Part shown: positions 1 through 3,807 of the stretch, piece by piece
Layout of the letters: every line of letters begins with the position of its first letter
Position numbering within the stretch: the first letter of the stretch is position 1
Assembly (NCBI GenBank): GCA_012961925.1
Contig: DTYK01000290.1
Location: 1-7,512, forward strand
Direction: 5' to 3'
Source of the DNA: Candidatus Latescibacterota bacterium
GTDB lineage: Bacteria; Latescibacterota; MVCY01; DTYK01
Length of the DNA: 7,512 nt
Notes under the pieces: model-generated
Database searches by the model: none
The model's input: the letters and a program-made list of their open reading frames with translations, nothing else
What the model was told of the DNA's origin: nothing
Made by a program: the position numbers and the translations under genes

Positions 1-197
1 ATCCTCTTGCTCAAGTTCTCGTTCACATCGTCTATCCTCTGGTTCAGAGCTTTTTGCCCCTCTTCCAGTCGGGTCAGCCGTTCAATGATCTCCTGATCGG
101 TCACCGATAGTCGCCCGGAAGACACTTCGGCAGAAGACGAACGAAAACAGAGTGTACCAACAATAATAGCCGATGCCACGATAATCCTACGCATCAT
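1..197 (-). CDS. Secreted coiled-coil protein, N-terminal fragment (runs off the window edge)
   Basis: The reading frame opens with two consecutive ATG codons (195-197 and 192-194) and stays open for 65 codons to the window edge. The N-terminus has a basic start (MMRR), a hydrophobic core (IIVASAIIVGTLCF) and a likely signal-peptidase site after SSSA near residue 23, so export is predicted. Residues about 33-65 are highly charged and heptad-like (IIERLTRLEEGQKALNQRID), which suggests a coiled coil. This segment resembles short envelope proteins in which a coiled coil precedes a membrane anchor, but that comparison is from memory and the C-terminal part is missing. The Shine-Dalgarno match is weak (AGAAGA about 7 nt upstream). 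A good promoter lies at 292-320, which would give a leader of about 90 nt. The function is unknown. Confidence 0.72.
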   Translation of the reverse strand, partial: MMRRIIVASAIIVGTLCFRSSSAEVSSGRLSVTDQEIIERLTRLEEGQKALNQRIDDVNENLSKR

Positions 198-291
198 AAT
201 GTATCTTCTGGGGAATTTATTAATGCAAATATGAAGCTTAAACCACCCAGACCTTTGATGGATTAAAAAACCAGACGGTTTAACATTCAAA

Positions 292-320
292 AGTATAATA
301 AACTACATTCGGAATGTCAA
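292..320 (-). promoter_or_regulatory. Sigma-70-type promoter for the coiled-coil gene
   Basis: Read on the minus strand, TTGACA (315-320) is followed after exactly 17 nt by TATACT (292-297). This is a perfect -35 and a five-of-six -10 at ideal spacing, in an A/T-rich stretch. Transcription would start near 285 and run toward the gene at 197-1, leaving a leader of about 90 nt. The leader contains a short hairpin (AAACC/GGTTT, 268-281) followed by T residues on the minus strand. That hairpin is too weak to call a terminator or attenuator. Confidence 0.6.
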
Positions 321-348
321 GCATTTTCCCACTCACCAGGAGCATTTT

Positions 349-638
349 TCAGCCTTTCTCCATTATCCCTTCTATAAATGGGTCTCCGATGGGAAACAGA
401 AATCTCATCTCCTGGGGGTATACACAATAACATCAAGAGGGATCAGTCTATCAGAGAGCAATCTTTCCACCTCGATCCTTCTGCCGATGGGCCGTTTTTC
501 CGTATCCTTCACGATGATAAGATCTATATCACTCTCCTCTGTTACTCCACCTGTGTCATGGGAGCCATAGAGGATTATCCTCTCAGGCGCATAATATTCG
601 ATCAGCCTCCCAGTAACCTCTTTAAGGGTTTTGAGCAT
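349..638 (-). pseudogene. MNT-type nucleotidyltransferase, frameshifted near its C-terminus
   Basis: From the ATG at 636-638, with GGAGG at 644-648 as ribosome binding site, the frame encodes 77 residues and stops at 405-407. It shows the minimal nucleotidyltransferase signature: G25-S26 (LYGS), D37-x-D39 (SDIDL) and a third acidic residue D69 in PLDVIVY. The usual Arg/Ala of GSxARG is replaced (GSHDTGG). Family members usually run about 100 residues and end in a segment like PFI-EIL-GKVLY. That segment is present here in another frame: after TP, the shifted frame reads QEMRFLF followed by GDPFIEGIMEKG and a TGA at 349-351. The switch falls in a run of five C (414-418 on the plus strand). One missing C would explain it and would give about 96 residues. 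Such proteins are often antitoxins paired with a HEPN protein, but no HEPN gene is adjacent. It could be a true pseudogene, a sequencing error, or an intact 77-residue protein. Confidence 0.7.
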
Positions 639-725
639 ATACCCCTCCGCAGATATAAGCCTTAGTCCCGTGAAGCAAGCCCTACCATTCCTGCCCGCTC
701 TCCTAAAACGTCAAAATAGAGCCCA

Positions 726-920
726 TCAACCAAATGGCTGCGAGAGCACAATCCTGGAGTTGAGGAAGTCTATCCGCTCTATCCTCGCCGCTAACGATTT
801 CTGCTCACCAAAGATCGTCTCAAGCAATAACCTGTCTCCATCAACCCTCAAGGTTGCCACTTCTTCTAAGACCAGCTCTTCTTCATCCTCCCCCTCGAGA
901 TATACCTTTGCCATACACAT
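726..920 (-). CDS. cooT: CooT family nickel-binding protein
   Basis: This 64-residue protein has the MCMAKVYL start and the IFGEQK...IERIDFLNSRIVL body characteristic of the CooT family. In Rhodospirillum rubrum, CooT is a small dimeric chaperone that binds Ni(II) through Cys2 and helps mature CO dehydrogenase. Here Cys2 is kept directly after the initiator Met, which fixes the start at 918-920 rather than the Met at residue 3. The acidic stretch EGEDEEELVLEE (residues 9-20) lies on a predicted surface strand or turn. A very good Shine-Dalgarno (GGAGGTG, 925-931) lies 6 nt upstream. The gene follows hypA by 23 bp and is almost certainly in the same transcript, consistent with a shared role in nickel delivery. 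No CODH gene is in the window, so the client is inferred. Confidence 0.87.
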   Translation of the reverse strand: MCMAKVYLEGEDEEELVLEEVATLRVDGDRLLLETIFGEQKSLAARIERIDFLNSRIVLSQPFG

Positions 921-924
921 ACTA

Positions 925-931
925 CACCTCC
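925..931 (-). promoter_or_regulatory. Ribosome binding site of cooT
   Basis: GGAGGTG on the minus strand lies 6 nt (counted from GGAGG) before the cooT ATG. It is one of the strongest Shine-Dalgarno matches in the window and supports the start that keeps Cys2 of CooT. Confidence 0.75.
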
Positions 932-943
932 ATAGGGTCAGCT

Positions 944-1318
944 TCAGCAGGAGACCTTAATCCTCTTCACACAACACTCCCTTCCCTTCTTCACGACTAT
1001 CTCCCCTGAGCTGCATTCAGGACAGCAAAGGGAATAAAAGGGTACATGGAGCAAAAGGTCGCCTTCTACCTTTATTTCGCCTTCATATCCGCAGACCTTG
1101 CAGGATATCTGGGGCTCTATCGTCCTGACGGCCAGGCGGGCATTGTTTCCAATAGTCCTCTCAAGGCCGAGTTTTATCCAGAATTCCACCTGCTCAGGGT
1201 TCAGGAGAGTAAGCCCGCCGATCTCAACCTCGACCTCTAAGAGCCTTCTGGCATTCCTCTCCTTTGCCCTCTCAAGGACGGATTTCACTATCGCCTGCGC
1301 CGTGGAAAATTCATGCAT
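944..1318 (-). CDS. hypA: Hydrogenase nickel incorporation protein HypA
   Basis: HypA is a nickel metallochaperone that works with HypB to insert Ni into the large subunit of NiFe-hydrogenase. This 124-residue protein starts with MHEFSTAQAIV, giving the invariant Ni-binding MHE (His2). Its zinc domain has CKVC (C73, C76) and CPEC (C99, C102). The linker between the two pairs is longer than in the E. coli protein, as in many archaeal and deep-branching bacterial HypA. Additional cysteines are C98, C115, C116 and C124, the last two groups forming an unusual Cys-rich C-terminus (GRECC...VSC). The start must be 1316-1318 because MHE has to be N-terminal. There is no clear Shine-Dalgarno in front of it; instead a TATAAT sits 7 nt upstream. 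The gene lies 50 bp after hypB, and that gap is mostly filled by an interspersed repeat. Confidence 0.95.
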   Translation of the reverse strand: MHEFSTAQAIVKSVLERAKERNARRLLEVEVEIGGLTLLNPEQVEFWIKLGLERTIGNNARLAVRTIEPQISCKVCGYEGEIKVEGDLLLHVPFYSLCCPECSSGEIVVKKGRECCVKRIKVSC

Positions 1319-1325
1319 GATAAAA

Positions 1326-1331
1326 ATTATA
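1326..1331 (-). promoter_or_regulatory. Possible -10 box for a leaderless hypA transcript
   Basis: TATAAT on the minus strand lies 7 nt before the hypA ATG, a distance that would place the transcription start at or next to the start codon. The hexamer 17 nt further upstream (TTAGGG) is a poor -35. The hypA start lacks a Shine-Dalgarno, which fits but does not prove leaderless initiation. Chance occurrence in an A/T-rich spacer is quite possible. Confidence 0.25.
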
Positions 1332-1338
1332 GAGACCC

Positions 1339-1366
1339 GGGGATGAAACCCTAAAGGGTGAACTCC
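1339..1366 (+). repeat. Interspersed mini-hairpin repeat, copy A (hypB-hypA spacer)
   Basis: The core reads GGATGAA, then ACCC-TAAA-GGGT (4-bp stem 1348-1351/1356-1359 with a TAAA loop), then GAACTCC. It matches the layout of the copies at 2334-2360 and 6749-6774, with a different but still complementary stem. The right end lies 2 nt from the hypB stop codon, so the repeat fills most of the spacer between hypB and hypA. No inverted partner copy is visible next to it. Confidence 0.7.
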
Positions 1367-1368
1367 TT

Positions 1369-2052
1369 TTATCTTTTACCAATGAACCAGTTAACCAGTA
1401 ACTCGATTACGTCCTCCACCCCCTCCCCTGTCAAACAGTTAGTCCTGACTACTCTGAGGGCGGGGTTTATGCTCAAGGCATCCTCCTGAAGCTTTTCAGG
1501 TTCCACACCCATGGCCTGGGAGAGATCCACCTTATTGATGGCCACAGCGTCTGCCTCAGCAAATATATGGGGATGCTTGATCACCATGTAGGGCCCTTCC
1601 GTCACCGAAGTGACCACGATCCTCCTGTGCGAACCTAAGGGGAAATCCGCAGGACATATCAGATTGCCAACGTTTTCAATGAACAAAAGGTCTATCGTCT
1701 CCAGCTCTAACTCCTCTATGGCCTTCCTTACCAGGTTGGCATCCAGATGGCACTCCTTCCCCGTGTTCACCTCCACCACCTCTGCCCCTCTCCCCTTTAT
1801 CCTCTCCGCATCAATGGTTGTTGTGAGATCCCCTGCAATCGCCGCAATTCTATATCTGGCCTTTAAACAGCTCACCATCTGTTCGATCAGTGAGGTCTTT
1901 CCTGAACCGACAGAACCCATGATATCAACGGCCAGAACACCATGCGAATCAAGCAACTTCCTGTTTTCCAGGGCCAACTCCCTGTTTCTCTGGAGAAGAT
2001 CCTCTTCGAGCTCGATATCGAATATCTGACCTGCATTCTTCACCACCTTCAT
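1369..2052 (-). CDS. hypB: Hydrogenase/urease nickel incorporation GTPase HypB
   Basis: HypB is a SIMIBI-class GTPase that, with HypA, loads nickel into NiFe-hydrogenase; GTP binding drives dimerisation and metal transfer. Numbered from the chosen start, this 227-residue protein has the P-loop GSVGSGKT (46-53), the GDLTTTIDAERI switch region (74-85), metal-site residues C101-H102 and C133, the ENVGNL motif (126-131), and the base-specificity motif NKVD (173-176). It lacks both the N-terminal CxxCGC high-affinity nickel site of E. coli HypB and a His-rich storage tract, so it is the minimal form. The start at 2050-2052 is preferred over the ATG seven codons upstream. It is preceded by GGAGGT at 8 nt and overlaps the stop of the upstream gene as ATGA, which predicts translational coupling. 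The 50-bp gap to hypA holds repeat copy A. Confidence 0.95.
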   Translation of the reverse strand: MKVVKNAGQIFDIELEEDLLQRNRELALENRKLLDSHGVLAVDIMGSVGSGKTSLIEQMVSCLKARYRIAAIAGDLTTTIDAERIKGRGAEVVEVNTGKECHLDANLVRKAIEELELETIDLLFIENVGNLICPADFPLGSHRRIVVTSVTEGPYMVIKHPHIFAEADAVAINKVDLSQAMGVEPEKLQEDALSINPALRVVRTNCLTGEGVEDVIELLVNWFIGKR

Positions 2053-2267
2053 GACGACCGACCTCCGTCGCATAGCCTTTGCACCGCCCCAAGCAAGTAC
2101 CTGTTGGCAGCCTTCATCTGTTCCACCGCATGCTTGATATCAGCCGAGATCTCCAGCATGCCCAGATCCCTGGCTCTCTTTGCCCATTTAGTGAACTCCT
2201 CACAGTGGTGGTCGTTATGTTCAACCCAGTGATCCAGAAGTATCTTGAGCTTGTCTTTCTCGTTCAT
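2049..2267 (-). CDS. Small helical His-containing protein coupled to hypB (DUF8180-like)
   Basis: This 72-residue protein is predicted to be almost entirely alpha-helical. Its N-terminal half is LLDHWVEHNDHHCEEFTKWA, with H13, H17, H20, H21 and C22 clustered so that one helix face could bind a metal. H46 lies in the second half (IKHAVEQMKAAN). It resembles short proteins found next to, or fused to, HypB in various anaerobes and archaea; the DUF8180 label is from memory and unconfirmed. The stop codon overlaps the hypB ATG (ATGA), and the hypB ribosome binding site lies inside its last codons, so the two proteins are probably made together. The start at 2265-2267 has a moderate G-rich Shine-Dalgarno (GGATGGGGAT). 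A nickel-storage or HypB-partner role is inference from context and the histidines. A composite palindromic repeat lies directly upstream. Confidence 0.83.
   Translation of the reverse strand: MNEKDKLKILLDHWVEHNDHHCEEFTKWAKRARDLGMLEISADIKHAVEQMKAANRYLLGAVQRLCDGGRSS
2061..2066 (-). promoter_or_regulatory. Ribosome binding site that sets the hypB start
   Basis: GGAGGT on the minus strand lies 8 nt before the ATG at 2050-2052. It lies downstream of the alternative ATG at 2071-2073, so it can only serve the shorter hypB. It is embedded in the last codons of the upstream 72-residue gene, which favours coupled translation. Confidence 0.75.
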
Positions 2268-2280
2268 ATCCCCATCCTAT

Positions 2281-2305
2281 GATGAGCTTTAGCATTTCAT
2301 CCCGG
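2281..2305 (-). repeat. Interspersed mini-hairpin repeat, copy C (left arm, truncated)
   Basis: On the minus strand this reads CCGGGATGAA, then ATGC-TAAA-GC, then TCATC. It has the GATGAA head and the TAAA loop of the other copies, but the third stem base pair and the usual NAACTCC tail are missing. It faces copy B in opposite orientation 28 nt away. Confidence 0.55.
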
Positions 2306-2333
2306 TAAGATGGATACTGAGCCTGTAGATCCC

Positions 2334-2360
2334 GTGATGAAAGTCCAAAGACTTAACTCC
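2334..2360 (+). repeat. Interspersed mini-hairpin repeat, copy B
   Basis: The core reads GTGATGAA, then AGTC-CAAA-GACT (stem 2342-2345/2350-2353), then TAACTCC. The stem triplet GTC/GAC differs from those of copies A and D yet keeps full pairing, and the loop is CAAA instead of TAAA. Confidence 0.7.
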
Positions 2361-2395
2361 GCTCATCCGAGAAAAATGTGAATCCGTCCCCAATT

Positions 2396-3790
2396 TTAAC
2401 CAACTATCCTCCGATACCGGGGGATTTGATTCTTAAGCCTGGTACCTTTCAGGAGCCCAGACCCTATCGGAAAAGATCCCCAGGATACGATGACCTGGCC
2501 ATCCGTTATCCCTTCAATACGCCCTGAGTCAACCTCTACATCGTTGCCCCTGATGTACCTCTCAACTTCCTCCCTCGAAAGTCCAACAGTATTCCTGCTT
2601 GCCAACCCGCCGAAGAGCTGTATCCCATTAGTAGTAAGCTTATAACCCGTCTTCAACTCCCGTGCAAAGGGGAGCCCCTTCGTCAAAAGATGAGGAAAGT
2701 CGAAGGAAGAAAGCTGGCGGGACATGGCCCAAATCTTCCCCCCCTTTCTCGTAAAATCAACGGCTGAAAGGTCCTCCAGGCCGAATCGTCTCGCAAGCCC
2801 CCTGTCCAACTCCCATCTCTCGCCAGCCCTGTCCTCTCGAAGTTCCGCCGGCATTCCTCCTCCAGCATCGGGATTTTTACGAATCTTCGCCACAAAAAAG
2901 CCCTCTGTGTCATTATCATGGGGGTATATCCGGATGCACTTCCTCACCTGCTCTTTATAGTCCCTACCGTCCCAGTGTCGAATGCCTTCCCTCACCTTGA
3001 TACAAGGCAACTGGATCCCTAACACCTCGGCCTCTCTATATGCTCTGCACAAGGCGTCCACTACCCCTTCATCCTCTTCAGGAGCTAAGGTACAAGTCGA
3101 ATAGACAAGGATCCCACCGGGCCTGAGCGACTTGAAGGCTGAAATGATCAGACCTTCCTGGATACGCGCCAGCCTTCTGATGCTGTGTATACTCCATGTA
3201 GCAAGCAGATCAGGGTCCTTCCTTGTCACTCCTTCAGCACTGCAGGGGGCATCGAGTAGAACCTTGTCGAAAAAGTTTGGAGCCAGTCGTCCGAACCTCC
3301 TGCCATCCATTTGTGATACAGCCGTATTCACGACCCCCAGCCTGTCAAGATTGAAGCGGAGCGACCTCAACCGCCGCACTGATACATCATTTGCCACAAT
3401 AACACCTTTGTTGCCCATCAACCCGGCCATCTGAGTGGTCTTTGAACCTGGTGAGGCCGCCATGTCAAGCACCACATCCCCTTCTTTAAGATCAAGCAAC
3501 AGGGGTGGGATCATTGAACAGGCCCCCTGAAGATAGACATAGCCCAGGAAGTACCATATAGAGTTGCCCATTCCTTCCCCCTGGTAAAAATATCCCGACG
3601 GTGTCCAGGGTATTGGCTTAAGGCTTATCCCATCTTCCTTAAGGGCCTTAAGCAGGATGTCCTCCGAAACCTTCAGTGTGTTCACTCTGAGGCTCGGCCG
3701 CAGTGGGACGGAGAGGCAATCCAGGAAGTCGTTCAGATCACCTCCAAGAAGAGCTCTGTATCGTTCTATGAACTCCAGGGGCACATCCAT
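2396..3790 (-). CDS. NOL1/NOP2/Sun family RNA (cytosine-5) methyltransferase, RsmF-like
   Basis: The enzyme transfers a methyl group from S-adenosylmethionine to C5 of a cytosine, probably in 16S rRNA or tRNA, in the cytoplasm. Numbered from the chosen ATG (464 residues), it has an N-terminal Nol1/Nop2/Sun segment (LRPSLRVN, about 30-37), the SAM-binding motif LDMAASPGSKT (108-118), motif IV DAPCSAEG with C183, and motif VI YSTCTLAPEEDE with the catalytic C233. The two cysteines are the pair expected for RNA m5C enzymes. The last 120 residues (GKIWAM..., VSWGSFPIGSGLLKG, KNQIPRYRR) match the PUA-like C-terminal domain of RsmF-type enzymes, so full length is expected. An in-frame TTG at 3797-3799 would add three residues; the ATG is preferred because MDVPLEFIERYRALLG fits the family start, although neither has a strong ribosome binding site. 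The exact RNA target cannot be told from sequence. The gene begins 17 bp after the upstream stop and is probably cotranscribed. Confidence 0.9.
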   Translation of the reverse strand: MDVPLEFIERYRALLGGDLNDFLDCLSVPLRPSLRVNTLKVSEDILLKALKEDGISLKPIPWTPSGYFYQGEGMGNSIWYFLGYVYLQGACSMIPPLLLDLKEGDVVLDMAASPGSKTTQMAGLMGNKGVIVANDVSVRRLRSLRFNLDRLGVVNTAVSQMDGRRFGRLAPNFFDKVLLDAPCSAEGVTRKDPDLLATWSIHSIRRLARIQEGLIISAFKSLRPGGILVYSTCTLAPEEDEGVVDALCRAYREAEVLGIQLPCIKVREGIRHWDGRDYKEQVRKCIRIYPHDNDTEGFFVAKIRKNPDAGGGMPAELREDRAGERWELDRGLARRFGLEDLSAVDFTRKGGKIWAMSRQLSSFDFPHLLTKGLPFARELKTGYKLTTNGIQLFGGLASRNTVGLSREEVERYIRGNDVEVDSGRIEGITDGQVIVSWGSFPIGSGLLKGTRLKNQIPRYRRIVG

Positions 3791-3807
3791 AGCTACCAAA
3801 ACACCGT

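Larger units (their letters stand above)
2281..2367. repeat. Composite inverted repeat upstream of the 72-residue gene
   Basis: Copies C and B form an imperfect palindrome. The ends are GATGAGC (2281-2287) and GCTCATC (2361-2367), perfectly complementary. An inner stem pairs TTTCATC (2295-2301) with GATGAAA (2336-2342) and, after one mismatch, CGG with CCG. As RNA or single-stranded DNA it could fold into a central hairpin flanked by one or two mini-hairpins. It occupies most of the 128-bp gap between the methyltransferase and the nickel cluster. No intrinsic terminator with a T run and no convincing promoter was seen in this gap. Confidence 0.55.

Noticed and set aside
268..281. An AAACC/GGTTT hairpin as intrinsic terminator
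   Set aside because: The stem is only 5 bp with 2 G/C pairs, and it lies downstream of the promoter, inside the leader of the next gene.
254..290. A possible fifth copy of the interspersed repeat (GATGG... AACC-AGAC-GGTT ... TAACATTC)
   Set aside because: It has a stem and a similar tail, but the head is interrupted, the loop is not YAAA and the tail is not NAACTCC; too diverged to count.
666..725. A short minus-strand frame between cooT and the nucleotidyltransferase gene reading GLYFDVLGERAGMVGLASRD
   Set aside because: It begins within the 3' end of cooT, has no start codon with a ribosome binding site, and is only about 24 residues; no family was recognised.
378..960. Plus-strand open frames at 378-665 and 631-960
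   Set aside because: They are antisense to the nucleotidyltransferase and cooT genes, have no recognisable domain, and lack ribosome binding sites; they are shadows of minus-strand coding.
1610..2282. Plus-strand open frames antisense to hypB and the 72-residue gene
   Set aside because: hypB and its neighbour have clear family motifs on the minus strand; the antisense frames show only low-complexity Ser/Leu-rich composition.
2268..2395. A promoter for the nickel cluster in this gap
   Set aside because: No -35/-10 pair at 16-18 nt spacing was found on the minus strand; the gap is mostly the palindromic repeat.
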